DNA of 64,000 nt from Protonemura montana (lineage: Eukaryota; Arthropoda; Insecta; Plecoptera; Nemouridae). The stretch lies in the NCBI GenBank assembly GCA_947568835.1, contig OX387609.1:14129708-14193707 (forward strand), given 5' to 3'. How positions within the stretch are numbered: the stretch's first letter is position 1; each line of letters begins with the position of its first letter. This document shows, one piece after another, positions 22,861-35,603 of the stretch. A program made the position numbers and the translations under genes. The notes under the pieces are model-generated. The model did not search any database. It was not told the DNA's origin and saw only the letters and a list, made by a program, of their open reading frames with translations.

Positions 22861-25340
22861 CACCCACGTGTTATTCACCATAAGAGAGAACCAAAAAGAG
22901 ACCCACTTTACAGCCCTATAAGATACAGTGACCTGAAGTTGACCCACGTGTTATTCACCATAAGAGAGAACCAAAAAGAGACCCACTTTACAGCCCTATA
23001 AGATACAGCGACCTAAAGTTGACCCACGTGTTATTCACCATAAGAGAGAACCAAAAAGAGACCCACTTTACAGCCCTATAAGATACAGCGACCTAAAGTT
23101 GACCCACGTGTTATTCACCATAAGAGAGAACCAAAAAGAGACCCACTTTACAGCCCTATAAGATACAGCGACCTAAAGTTGACCCACGTGTTATTCACCA
23201 TAAGAGAGAACCAAAAAGAGACCCACTTTACAGCCCTATAAGATACAGCGACCTAAAGTTGACCCACGTGTTATTCACCATAAGAGAGAACCAAAAAGAG
23301 ACCCACTTTACAGCCCTATAAGATACAGCGACCTAAAGTTGACCCACGTGTTATTCACCATAAGAGAGAACCAAAAAGAGACCCACTTTACAGCCCTATA
23401 AGATACAGTGACCTAAAGTTGACCCACGTGTTATTCACCATAAAAGAGAACCAAAAAGAGACCCACTTTACAGCCCTATAAGATACAGTGACCTAAAGTT
23501 GACCCACGTGTTATTCACCATAAGAGAGAACCAAAAAGAGACCCACTTTACAGCCCTATAAGATACAGCGACCTAAAGTTGACCCACGTGTTATTCACCA
23601 TAAGAGAGAACCAAAAAGAGACCCACTTTACAGCCCTATAAGATACAGTAACCTAAAGTTGACCCACGTGTTATTCACCATAAGAGAGAACCAAAAAGAG
23701 ACCCACTTTACAGCCCTATAAGATACAGCGACCTAAAGTTGACCCACGTGTTATTCACCATAAGAGAGAACCAAAAAGAGACCCACTTTACAGCCCTATA
23801 AGATACAGTGACCTAAAGTTGACCCACGTGTTATTCACCATAAGAGAGAACCAAAAAGAGACCCACTTTACAGCCCTATAAGATACAGCGACCTAAAGTT
23901 GACCCACGTGTTATTCACCATAAGAGAGAACCAAAATCAGACCCACTTTACAGCCCTATAAGATACAGTGACCTAAAGTTGACCCACGTGTTATTCACCA
24001 TAAGAGAGAACCAAAAAGAGACCCACTTTACAGCCCTATAAGATACAGTGACCTAAAGTTGACCCACGTGTTATTCACCATCAGAGAGAACCAAAAAGAG
24101 ACCCACTTTACAGCCCTATAAGATACAGTGACCTAAAGTTGACCCACGTGTTATTCACCATAAGAGAGAACCAAAAAGAGACCCACTTTACAGCCCTATA
24201 AGATACAGCGACCTAAAGTTGACCCACGTGTTATTCACCATAAGAGAGAACCAAAAAGAGACCCACTTTACAGCCCTATAAGATGCAGTGACCTAAAGTT
24301 GACCCACGTGTTATTCACCATAAGAGAGAACCAAAAAGAGACCCACTTTACAGCCCTATAAGATACAGCGACCTAAAGTTGACCCATGTGTTATTCACCA
24401 TAAGAGAGAACTAAAAAGAGACCCACTTTACAGTCCTATAAGATACAGCGACCTAAAGTTGACCCACGTGTTATTCACCATAAGAGAGAACCAAAAAGGG
24501 ACCCACTTTACAGCCCTATAAGATACAGTGACCTTAAGTTGACCCACGTGTTATTCACCATAGGAGAGAACCAAAAAGAGGCCCACTTTACAGCCCTATA
24601 AGATACAGCGATCTAAAGTTGACCCACGTGTTATTCACCATAAGAGAGAACCAAAAAGAGACTTACTTTACAGCCCTATAAGATACAGCGACCTAAAGTT
24701 GACCCACGTGTTATTCACCATAAGAGAGAACCAAAAAGAGACCCACTTTACAGCCCTATAAGATACAGCGACCTAAAGTTGACCCACGTGTTATTCACCA
24801 TAAGAGAGAACCAAAAAGAGACCCACTTTACAGCCCTATAAGATACAGCGACCTAAAGTTGACCCACGTGTTATTCACCATAAGAGAGAACCAAAAAGAG
24901 ACCCACTTTACAGCCCTATAAGATACAGTGACCTAAAGTTGACCCACGTGTTATTCACCATCAGAGAGAACCAAAAAGAGACCCACTTTACAGCCCTATA
25001 AGATACAGTGACCTAAAGTTGACCCACGTGTTATTCACCATAAGAGAGAACCAAAAAGAGACCCACTTTACAGCCCTATAAGATACAGCGACCGTAAGTT
25101 GACCCACGTGTTATTCACCATAAGAGAGAACTAAAAAGAGACCCACTTTACAGCCCTATAAGATACAATGACCTAAAGTTGACCCACGTGTTATTCACCA
25201 TAAGAGAGAACTAAAAAGAGACCCACTTTACAGCCCTATAAGATACAATGACCTAAAGTTGACCCATTTGTTATTCACCATAAGAGAGAACCAAAAAGAG
25301 ACCCACTTTACAGCCCTATAAGATATAGCGACCTAAAGTT
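22861..25340 (+). repeat. 80-bp minisatellite, 31 units, no indels
   Basis: Every unit starts exactly 80 bp after the last, from 22861 to 25340, then a partial unit with a one-base deletion (GACCCACTG) at 25341. The unit is GACCCACGTGTTATTCACCA, TAAGAGAGAACCAAAAAGAG, ACCCACTTTACAGCCCTATA, AGATACAGCGACCTAAAGTT. Differences are scattered point changes, most often CAGCG/CAGTG. 29 of the 31 units keep the CACGTG palindrome (the exceptions are the CATGTG unit at 24381 and the CATTTG unit at 25261). No frame stays open. It is the most homogeneous array in the window. Confidence 0.97.
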
Positions 25341-25375
25341 GACCCACTGTTATTCACTATTGAAGAGACCTAAAC

Positions 25376-25805
25376 GAGAGCCTTGATGCTAGCTTTGGCC
25401 AGTACTGATTTTGGCCTTGCATTGAGCTCTCCATGGCCTGTGCTATGCTAGCTCAACGCCTACCGTCCGCACCGTGGCCTTGTGCATCGATCGCCCCCAG
25501 GGGCTGATAGCTCGCCGAAGCCCATCATTTAATAAGTACCGCCAGAGCGCGGCCAGGGCATGGGGATTATGAACAGCGCTGCCCGCGAGTGATGGCTGAA
25601 CCCACCATGGATAGCAGTGGCGGAAGAGTGGTTTTAATTTGGATAGGGTGGCTGTGAGATTGGTGTTTGTTACGTGGAGGATGAGCGTTGGTATTTGTGG
25701 TGGTTCTGGTTAGAAAGTAAAGATAACCAGGAGAGTTAATCTGTCTTGGCAATTGCCGGTCGTTGTTAAAATTGTGTCCGGCTTAAGATTCGAATGTTAA
25801 GACAT
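25376..25805. other. Unannotated GC-richer sequence
   Basis: A GC-richer block follows the 80-bp array. Short open frames only. Confidence 0.4.
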
Positions 25806-26050
25806 TTTATTTCTCGCAGATTACTTGCACTTGAGACTGGTTTACGCTCAATTAGTCTTTGTTTATGCTACATTCGAAGGTTGAAATATACAGATGTATA
25901 GATATTTTGAGTCGTAATTATTTAACTGCAGCGATTTTTTAAAAAGGACAGTCGCAAGCACTTTCGGGTGGTCATCACAGTTACCACGCTTCGGAGACTC
26001 GTTTGCATTCACACTACGACTCTGAATAAACCTATAAACTCTATGGTGAT
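25806..26050 (+). repeat. Dispersed repeat X, copy 2, with a single 53-bp-like monomer
   Basis: It is homologous to 8325-8505, and continues into one monomer resembling the 53-bp repeat: CATTCACACTACGACTCTGA, ATAAACCTATAAACTCTATGG. This copy shows the state of the locus without tandem expansion. Confidence 0.65.
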
Positions 26051-27821
26051 ACTCAAAATATTTGCAGAAGTTGATATTTTGTTTTCACCAACAATACGCC
26101 TCAAAAAAAAAATAAAAAATAATAATAATTTATGCTGGTTGTCGCTGTTGTGATTTCTGGCAGTGGCTTGCTCCGATGCCCGCACGTAGGTGGCGCCACT
26201 GGTCGGGCCCCGACGAGACAATGGCCGGCACGCGATACTAGCCATGGGTGACCGTTGGTAACAGGTTGCTATATGGTTATTGGTACCATGCCGGTGAAAC
26301 GCCCTCGGGGTTCACGTCATGCCTTTGTCTTCGCGGTCTATGCCTAGGACTGGGGGGCGAATACCAGGACTTGGCGTGTCGACAACGTCGTCGTTGTCCC
26401 GTAATACTTTAAACTTTAAAGCTGTCACGAAGTTTAAGAAAGAATTTTGATAAAGAATTTTGATTTGGTAAACAAAATCCATCGAATTCATGTTAACAAT
26501 GATCAGAACTGCGGATGCTCGAAATTGGCAGGATATTAATTTTAATGCACACTACTTTTATCTTAAAAATCGTATCAAATAGGTGTTTCACTTTTGGCAC
26601 ACACATTTTTAAATACAAAAAACTATCTACAATTATCAAAAAACCTTTAGGAATGCTTCCAATTATTTTTGGTTCCTAGGATCAGATCTTCAGGCTTTTT
26701 TAAAGACACTTAAGTCCCAGTTTTTTTAAATCCTTCAACTCTGAGATAAGTTTCTGAATTTCCCTGAAGATGAGTTCTTTCTTTCAGAAAAGCTGGTGGT
26801 CTCTGAAGTCTGGCAAAGGAACTATCCCAACATTGACTAGAAATAGCAATTACAAACATAAAACAATCGATTGTATTTCATGGAGTCAACCGTTGATGTT
26901 CAAGTCCAATTGATTCAAATAAAAATACTGCAAAACATCTTCAACGCATTTTATTATGTTTCAAACACGCTCCAAGAAACAGCAACAACGCCTGACTTTC
27001 TTCCACATCACTTGCATCTCATTACCAACTGCAAGCAATTAATAAAAACCACTGCAAGACACTTGCATTGAAAACACATAAATAACCATCAGACATTCGA
27101 CCCACATTTGACCGTTGTTCAAAACAAGCTAGCGACCTTCCAAGAATTCTATTTACAGCTTTGTTTGCACCCAACGAACTAAACAACAATTCAAATTAAA
27201 TCATTACACACTTGGACGAAAGCAAAAAAAAACAGTTGAGCCCAAACCCATCTTCAGACAGGGCGACCAAATCGCCTCACACCGCTGCATTCCTGAGGAA
27301 GCCCGTTTAAAAAATACCTTCGCAATCGCAGAGCTTTTTTCTTTTTGCTTCTCGCACCAAAATATCATCTGGAGCTATACATTACCAACACCAGTGACGT
27401 CACGGAAAGTAATGTGCGTGTAATTACAGGTTTTGGGAATTGGCTCCCGGGTTTGCTAGAAAATCAGTGGATGCGTTGCGGGACAACTGGTCGTGATCCG
27501 GGCAGATAAAGTCAGTGGCGGCTTGAGATGCCAATGTTTTTGCAACACCCTTTGCTAAGCTTGCGACATTACAGTACAGTTATTATTTTAATTAGCATTC
27601 TGTTTCACTACATTGTGACAGTTTTCATTGCTGCTAAGAAATGTCTAAGTCGTAGTGAAAGATAAGCCTTAGAGCGAGAACCAAATAAGTAACTGTAGCG
27701 GTGTATTTTATCTTGTACCCGATGCTCAAAGTTAATATCTCTTTAAAGTCACAACGCTGTTTATTTGAGCTAAACTGGTACATTTCATAGGAAACAAATG
27801 TTGTGCACATTTCAATTATAA
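26051..27821. other. Unannotated, GC-richer island then AT-rich sequence
   Basis: A GC-richer island at about 26160-26400 is followed by AT-rich DNA. Short frames only; no gene or repeat recognised. Confidence 0.4.
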
Positions 27822-29385
27822 TCAGCTGGCTGGATCCTGTGCTCTATCCAGGTTATTTGAGATCAGCTGGCTGGATCCTATGCTCTATCCAGGTTATTTG
27901 AGATCAGCTGGCAGGATCCTATGCTATTTCCAGGTTATTTGAGATCAGCTGGCTGGATCCTATACTCTATCCATGTTATTTGAGATCAGCTGGCTGGATC
28001 CTATACTCTATCCAGGTTATTTGAGATCAGCTGGCTGGATCCTATACTCTATCCAGGTTATTTGAGATCAGCTGGCTGGATCCTATGCTATTTCCAGGTT
28101 ATTTGAGATCAGCTGGCTGGATCCTATGCTCTATCCAGGTTATTTGAGATCAGCTGACTGGATCCTATGCTCTATCCAGGTCATTTGAGATCAGCTGGCT
28201 GGATCCTATGCTCTATCCAGGTCATTTGAGATCAGCTGGCTGGATCCTATGCTCTATCCAGGTTATTTGACTTCAGTTGGCTGGATCCTATACTCTATCC
28301 AGGTTATTTGAGATCAGCTGGCTGGATCCTATGCTCTATCCAGGTTATTTGAGATCAGCTGGCTGGATCTTATGCTCTATCCAGGTTATTTGAGATCAGC
28401 TGGCTGGATCCTATACTCTATCCAGGTTATTTGAGATCAGCTGGCTGAATCCTATGTTCTATCCAGGTTATTTGAGATAAGCTGGCTGGATCCTATGCTC
28501 TATCCAGGTTAATTGAGATCAGATGGCTGGATCTTATGCTCTATCCAGGTTATTTGAGGTCAGTTGGCTGGATCCTATGCTCTATCCAGGTTATTTGAGA
28601 TCAGCTGGCTGGATCCTATGCTCTATCCAGGTTATTTGAGATCAGCTGGCTGGATCTTATGCTCTATCCAGGTTATTTGAGATCAGCTGGCTGGATCCTA
28701 TACTCTATCCAGGTTATTTGAGATCAGCTGGCTGAATCCTATGTTCTATCCAGGTTATTTGAGATAAGCTGGCTGGATCCTATGCTCTATCCAGGTTAAT
28801 TGAGATCAGATGGCTGGATCTTATGCTCTATCCAGGTTATTTGAGGTCAGTTGGCTGGATCCTATGCTCTATCCAGGTTATTTGAGATCAGCTGGCTGGA
28901 TCCTATGCTCTATCCAGGTTATTTGAGATCAGCTGGTTGGATCCTATGCTCTATCCAGGTTAATTGAGATCAGATGGCTGGATCTTATGCTCTATCCAGG
29001 TTATTTGAGGTCAGTTGGCTGGATCCTATGCTCTATCCAGGTTATTTGAGATCAGCTGGTTGGATCCTATGCTCTATCCAGGTTATTTGAGATCAGCTGG
29101 CTGGATCCTGTGCTCTATCCAGGTTATTTGAGATCAGCTGGCTGGATCCTATACTCTATCCAGGTTATTTGAGATCAGCTGGCTGGATCCTATGCTCTAT
29201 TCAGATTATTTGAGATCAGCTGGCTGGATCCTATGCTCTATCCAGGTTATTTGAGATCAGATGGCTGGATCTTATGCTCTATCCATGTTATTTGAGATCA
29301 GCTGACTGGATCCTATGCTCTATCCAGGGTAATTGAGATCAGCTGGCTGGATTCTTTGCTCTATCCAGGTTATTTGAGATCAGTG
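27822..29385 (+). repeat. 41-bp minisatellite, array 2 (about 38 units)
   Basis: Same unit and strand as 6745-7200. A block of variants (GAGATAAGCTGG, then AATTGAGATCAGATGG and GAGGTCAGTTGG) occurs at about 28474 and again at 28761. That is 287 bp, or 7 units, a local higher-order repeat, with a third partial occurrence near 28962. Confidence 0.96.
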
Positions 29386-30496
29386 ATCTGTTTTCATCAT
29401 TAGTTGTCAAAATTCCCTTGTCAAACACTCAATCTGGCATCGAAGCGAAGTCCTATGCCCGCTGGTTTTAGCAGCAGTGGTTCCAATGCCCGACCACTTG
29501 TCTGCGTTGGTTAACGCGGAGCACGGGGAGGCATGCTAATTGTAGGTCTTGTGATTGTGATGGAACGAGCACCCTGATCTCGGAGCGGACCGCTACCGAG
29601 CGCAGAGCGCCCTGGAATGTCACCCAGCATTCCTGAGCAAGGGGTAATTGCCCCCAGTGCAAGGGGGGGGGGGAGGGGGGAGGTTATGGTTATGTGTGTT
29701 GGTCTTGCCATGTCTTGCCATCGTCTGGGGCAGAATTGGAGGCAAAGCCTGCAAAATTTTATAGTATGTTATAATCCTGTTTGAGCAAAACATTGTTGTG
29801 TGCTGTAAAATTTGGTTTCAATAACAAATGCTTGCAATCCGCAAAGTATTTTCTTATTAGAAACTAAATTAACTCTCAAAAATGTGTAATCAAATCATAT
29901 TTGCATCAAATCAGGAGTTTGTTATTATTAAAATATTGATGAAAACATTTAGTTTTACAAATGGTGCACCAGTCTAGCGTGTCATTTTTAATGAGCCATT
30001 GAAAATAATTATTGAAATTCTTAATAATTATGTTTTTGTGTAAAACATTAATTAATGTGTACTTTGTAGCAGTTGTTTTTGTAATAAAATAATTTGGATT
30101 TCAAATTTCATAATTTCCAGGTGGAAAAATATTTAAATTATTCTTTGTATCATTAAAATAACAGGATAAGCACCCAGATGTCAACATTTTGGCCCGCAAT
30201 GGTGCGCTTTTCCATCACGGCGCCAGACTTTCATTGGGGAAAGTGAAAGCTGCTCTCAGTGGAAACTTTCACCACCAACTTTTCCGCCCTTCGGTTTTCC
30301 CGATGAGTTTTTCAGACAAACGATTCCCAAACGCACTGTTTTCCTTGGTCACGTGGTCATGAGTCATGGGAATCATTTCACCCAAACTCGTCAGGAAAAC
30401 TCAAGTCACCGCAGAAAATAATTGTCAAACACATCATTGACAAATAAAAGAATGATTTTCCATTTTAATCTTTGGCCATAGAAGCAAAATGACAAG
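29386..30496. other. Unannotated, with poly-G tract
   Basis: A GC-richer block (29450-29680) ends in an 11-base G tract (29663-29673). AT-rich DNA follows, including a fragment related to the 3' part of the tRNA-derived SINE at about 29815-29900 (ATGCTTGCAATCCGC). Confidence 0.4.
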
Positions 30497-31152
30497 ACAA
30501 AGCGGTGGCCGGTCCTTGGTGCTGTTGGACAGGAGCAGCCAACACAGTGTGTCAAAGTGACAAGGCTAAGCAGTGGCCGGTCCTTGGTGCTGTTGGACAG
30601 GAGCAGTCAACACAGTGTGTCAAAGTGACAAGGCTAAGCGGTGGACGGTTTTTGGTGCTGTTGGACAGGAGCAGCCAACACAGTGTGTCAAAGTGACAAG
30701 GCTTAGCGGTGGCAGGTCCTTGGTGCTGTTGGACAGGAGCAGCCAACACAGTGTGTCAAAGGGACAAGGCTAAGTAGTGACCGGTACTTGGTGCTGTTGG
30801 ACAGGAGCAGCCAACACATTGTGTCAAAGTGACAAGGCTAAGCGGTGGCCGGTCCTTGGTGCTGTTGGACAGGAGCAGCTAACACAGTGTGTCAAAGGGA
30901 CAAGGCTAAGCGGTGGCCGGTCCTTGGTGCTGTTGGACAGGAGCAGCCAACACAGTGTGTCAAAGTAACAAGGCTAAGCGATGGCCGGTCCTTGGTGCTG
31001 TTGGACAGGAGCAGCCAACACAGTGTGTCAAAGGGACAAGACTGAGCGGTGGCCGGTCCTTGGTGCTGTTGGACAGGAGCAGCCAACACAGTGTGTCAAA
31101 GTGACAAGGCTATGCAGTGGCCGGTACTTGGTGCTGTTGGACAAGCGCAAGG
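30497..31152 (+). repeat. 68-bp minisatellite array 3 (10 units)
   Basis: Same unit and strand as arrays 1 and 2. It starts abruptly after AATGACAAGACAAAGCGG and ends at TTGGACAAGCGCAAGGG, without the SINE-body exit seen at arrays 1, 4 and 5. Confidence 0.93.
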
Positions 31153-34129
31153 GACGCCGTCACTCATGAGGATTTCCGCTGTCTCCGCTCCAGCAAACGG
31201 TATACGGTGTTTGATTGAAACTCATGTCGAGATGGTATCGGATGCATCAGGTGGCTGCTCTGCAGAACGGAAGCCATCCACCGACCGGCATTAGCATCTT
31301 CAATGAGATGCGCAGCGAGAGAACCAGAAGCTTGTCATTTTGTTATCGACGCTAGGGGCGCTGGGCTCGATTGGAATCAGCAGTCGTGCAGCCTACGTTA
31401 TTATATTGTAATATTATGGTAATTTATTTGATTTTCAATGCGATGCAGATTTATTTTATATTATGTAATGCATAAAAAATGGTTTGAGTTATAGGCCTGG
31501 ATGAAGATTTATTTCAAAATGGTTTTCAGCGCTGCCTTTATGTTTTTTTAAACAGTGCACCTGTATTTACGGGGCTGGGTGATTTGTATATTTTGTGATT
31601 TTAAACGTTGGACGGGTGTAATTTTTAAAATATTTGAAACCAAAAGACGATGGTTGATGGGATACAGTAGTTAGACTGCATCGAATTCCTTAATCTGTGT
31701 CCTGGGAGTTATTTTGGGAAGGGTTTCGAAGTTGGTTTGCTAATGTTAGGTTTGATGGTCATCTAAAAAGCTTGCAATGTTTTTGCTGACGGTAGTAGAT
31801 GATCGGGGAAGATCTTTGAAGGCGAAACTGAATGCCCTCGAGGACGATAGGTGTGTGCGGTAGAGACCAGCAACTATGTCTGAACATAAATTTCATTTTC
31901 ATAGTATTCTTATTATTATAATTAAGGTGTTTATTGTTAACTGGAAGCGATTTACAACCAATCACAGAACAGAAGCTGCTAGACAAGCGCCCAATCAAAA
32001 AACTGGATAATAACAGTTGTAATTTTTTTTTTGTTTACTGCGCTTGTCGGATTAATTTTTTTTTTGGTGCTGTTGCATTAAATTATAAGAATTTAATCGA
32101 CTGATTGACGACCGAGATGTTTTTGATTGGAATTCTTTTTTTCCCAGTTGGCTATCGTAGTGCACAGAAGTTGATAAAGGCCAAGCCAATGAAAGGCTTG
32201 GAATAAATTAATCGGCGATTTATCGGGCCGCCTAGAAACTTGGCGTCCGTCGTTGAAAAACTGGATGCTTGAGTTATGAGTACCAACGGCCGCCTGGGTC
32301 GACGACAATGGCTTCGATATACAAGCGACTCACTTTGGCGGCCCTCAAAGTCTTGGTACCAGAAACAGATCTGGACACAAAAGTCAGTGGTTAGTTTTAT
32401 AACATGGCAACTATTGAGGTAACCAAGAATACACTGCACGAGTTTTGACCAAAAAATGAGATGTTAAAACTAGTGTGAATTTGAAAATACATTGGTGGTC
32501 ATTTTATCCCGTTTACATCCTTAAAAACTATGCTATCTTATACAATTTTTATATTTATTATAAGATAATCAATTTCTGAAATAAATCGTGTGGTTTTTCG
32601 CGGTTAATACTCTTTTGTGAAAGGTTTTTGTTGCTAAAAATGACTTCTCCCTTCATAAAAGAGTAATATCTGAAAAACAACAAGATTCTTAAACCAATTG
32701 CTCTCAAAACATCAACGAAATAAACTCAAATTATATTTTGTAATTAATAGTAATGCAATATTAACCTCCAGCTATAAACAAATTAATTATTATCAAAGAC
32801 CAGGTGTTTTTTTTTGCTATGATTTAAATAAAGAAATAAATCAAATGAACAGCTCAATTTTTGCAAATTTTAAATTAAACAAAATGGTCATCTCGCATGG
32901 CAGATGAATTTTAATGACGTAATTCTCCAGCAAGAAAGACTTGAACGCCTGGGTTCGATCCCTGCCTTCAGCAAACAGTCTTTGTGCAAGAATCTTCCTG
33001 CTCTCTTACAGCTTGTTGACTATGTGGGTGTTGTTTACTTGGAAATGTTGACAACTGCTTCTGCAAAACGCTACCAGAATAAACAGCAATCTTCTGAGAA
33101 AACTTCAAAGTGCATCGCCAAGATTAACTTCAAGATTTGCATGGGTGATGATAGCTACACAAGTAATTTGCTTCAGTGAAAAGTTAACTGCAATCTTCTA
33201 TTGGTTCATCTTTAGCCCAGCAGAAGTTAAAGAAATAATAAATGCAGGCTTATTCACAATTTATCTGTAAATAAACAATTAATGAATTTGCAAAATTTAC
33301 AAAACTAGTAATTTACAAAACACCAAAAAATTAAGTACATAAATTTGTTGATTTTTTTATCATTTCTGTCCGTTTTTTATCACACATTTGATCAGGAGCA
33401 AGATGATGATCTTTTAGCCAAACTAGAGCCCATCTGCGGACAAGTTCAAAAATAATATGACCTTTTAGTTGAAATGTAAAACAAATAGTCTTCAGTTTTA
33501 AGAAACAGATTTAAAGTTAGCGAGAAATTACAGCAACGCAGTGCACTTATTTTCCAAAAATCTTGAATATTATTTTGTTGAACTATCATCAAAACAATTT
33601 GATGTACAAATGGAATGAATTTGATAATTTTAATATGTTTATTTGTATGCACCAGTCCACAAAAGAGAGAGACAGAGACTTCTTGCCTCAGCGTACCATT
33701 TTGTCATAATCAAGATCACATCAAAGTGGTCAAAAATGAAGAACAAACATTTTAAACTTTATAAAATTATTTTCTGTACAGAGTTTATACCTAGAACCAT
33801 CATTAACATCACAAGTTTTAATTAGCATGCTTGATATTGTGCTAATTTATAATGTGACAAAGATTATTTGTACCTAAATATACACAAAAATATATAAATT
33901 ATGATCAAACTCGCCATTTTGAAATAAATAAATACATTTTAATTATTATCATCATGAAAACATTCGGACAAACATAGCTGACAAAATCGGTTACCAACAA
34001 AAAAAAGATTAGCGCCTGAAACCGGTGTTTTTTTAACAAGCGATACCCTTGTCAGATATTAGTAGTGGACCAACTCCACCCACGCCCAAACCTCACTGCC
34101 ATTTATAACATGTTATTATCGGTGTGATC
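31153..34129. other. Unannotated, mostly AT-rich
   Basis: A GC-richer block (31153-31390) is followed by AT-rich sequence. The GGTTCGATCCC at about 32954 is B-box-like, but no tRNA fold can be built around it. No gene recognised. Confidence 0.4.
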
Positions 34130-34143
34130 GGGGCCCGGGCCCC
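34130..34143. repeat. 14-bp GC palindrome
   Basis: GGGGCCCGGGCCCC is a perfect palindrome within a short GC-rich stretch (34120-34200) in otherwise AT-rich DNA. Confidence 0.8.
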
Positions 34144-34239
34144 CCTGTGGGCCCATCACCTCTCAGCGGGGCCCCTGGCACCTGCTAGTCGACGGTGAAG
34201 AGGGTACGAGTCTTGTGCGTGAAGCCAAAAGTCACGTGC

Positions 34240-34278
34240 TGCGCTTTATTCAAGAAATCGTTTCTTGAATAAAGCGCA
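34240..34278. repeat. Near-perfect hairpin, 18-bp arms, 3-nt loop
   Basis: Arms TGCGCTTTATTCAAGAAA and TTTCTTGAATAAAGCGCA are exact reverse complements around TCG. Each arm holds an AATAAA hexamer, one per strand (34268-34273 plus; 34245-34250 minus). It is too long to be chance. It could be a foldback remnant or a two-way poly(A) signal; the sequence does not decide. Confidence 0.85.
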
Positions 34279-35440
34279 AGGGACAAATGTGTGGATGCCA
34301 ACGGTTTTTAAAGAACAAGGGTTATTATTTATCTAATTGTCGTTGTAAATCATAAGAGAATCGTAATTAATTACTTTGAGATTTTCAGTTTTGTCCCATT
34401 GCATATTGACCGAGTTTTTTGGTAATATATTTTTTAACTGCTAAGTTACTAAAATTCTGAAAAAATAAAGTTTACTTAATTTTAATTTTTGTAATTACAG
34501 AATACAGTACCTACACTTTTTGGAATAAGTAACCCAGTTTTATCGAAACTATGATTTCACAGTTTTTCGGATTTGTCAAATAATTGAAATAATATGCAAG
34601 ATCGATTATAAAGTTTTACAAATATATCAGATTATAAATTTATTTTAAATAGTATTTGATAAAATAAGAGAACATTCAACTGAATTACTAGTAATTATTT
34701 ATAATAAATTGAATTTTTTATAAATTCGTAAGCCATATCAAAGCATTTAACTGGTGAACCACTAATTTTGTTACATTCCTAATCAAAATGTTGCTAATAT
34801 TAGAACAAACCCACTTTGATAACCTATATCCAGGATAAAGGGAGCCTGTTCCTTGTTCTAGATCATCACCCTTTGCTTTGAGTGCAAGAACAGGCCATGA
34901 CACCCATGGAGGGGGCAGAATTTAACCCTTGTAATATTGTCTGCCATGATTGGTGAGCCTGGCACGAGCATCATTTTCAAATCTCAAAGATTACAACGGT
35001 TTTTTGTTTCGGCCTAGAGGTCTCTCCGGGTTGACTCGATGCCGCTGAGAAGTTCGGGCTAATTTTGGAAATGTCACGCCGGTGTTTCATAGTAAACCTT
35101 TATCTGGCGTTTTGACAGCCGCCTTTCATTCGTTTCTTATTATTAGATTACATAAGAACCTTTATTTAAAAATCCAATAAGATTTCACAAATGGAATGCC
35201 ACAGAAATGTTAGCTACTTTTGCAATATTGGAGATATGTTTTGACAAAAAGAAGCAAAATTCGCAATACAAACCAGTCTTTTCAAATATAATTATAAGCC
35301 TGCAACACTGAGACATTCTTTAGAGTTACAGATGAATCTTTCTAAAAGATTTTAATTAGACATCTTAAATTTCGATTTCCAAATTGCAATCTTAAATTGC
35401 AGGATCTTATCCTTTGTCGATGTAATCGATGTTCCCAATT
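34279..35440. other. AT-rich sequence, nothing recognised
   Basis: Very AT-rich, with short frames only. Confidence 0.4.
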
Positions 35441-35603
35441 TCGGAAAATTGTCAGGACTGCTAAATAAAGTAACAGGTACAAGTAACGAAACGTTTGGAA
35501 ATTTAGTTGTTCTTCACTTAGCATTCAAAATCCAGTTGAAATAGCTTTTGTCAAAACTGTGCTAAGATTAAATCAAGTAGACACGAGTCTAAAAACTATC
35601 ATG
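35441..35603 (-). repeat. Foldback-family repeat, single-arm copy
   Basis: TCGGAAAATTGTCAGGACTG, AAAGTAACAGGTACAAGTAACGAAAC (in part) and TTCACTTAGCATTCAAAATC match the right arm of the element at 53986-54120, then continue to AAGTAGACACGAGTCTAAAA, the outer end. The stem partner GTTAC has mutated to GTAAC. Confidence 0.7.

Noticed and set aside
22861..25340. CRISPR-like regular spacing
   Set aside because: There are no unique spacers between repeats; the whole 80-bp unit repeats. The setting is also plainly eukaryotic.
32940..32970. GGTTCGATCCC, a B-box-like motif, as a tRNA gene
   Set aside because: No acceptor stem, D-arm or anticodon arm can be drawn upstream at tRNA spacing.
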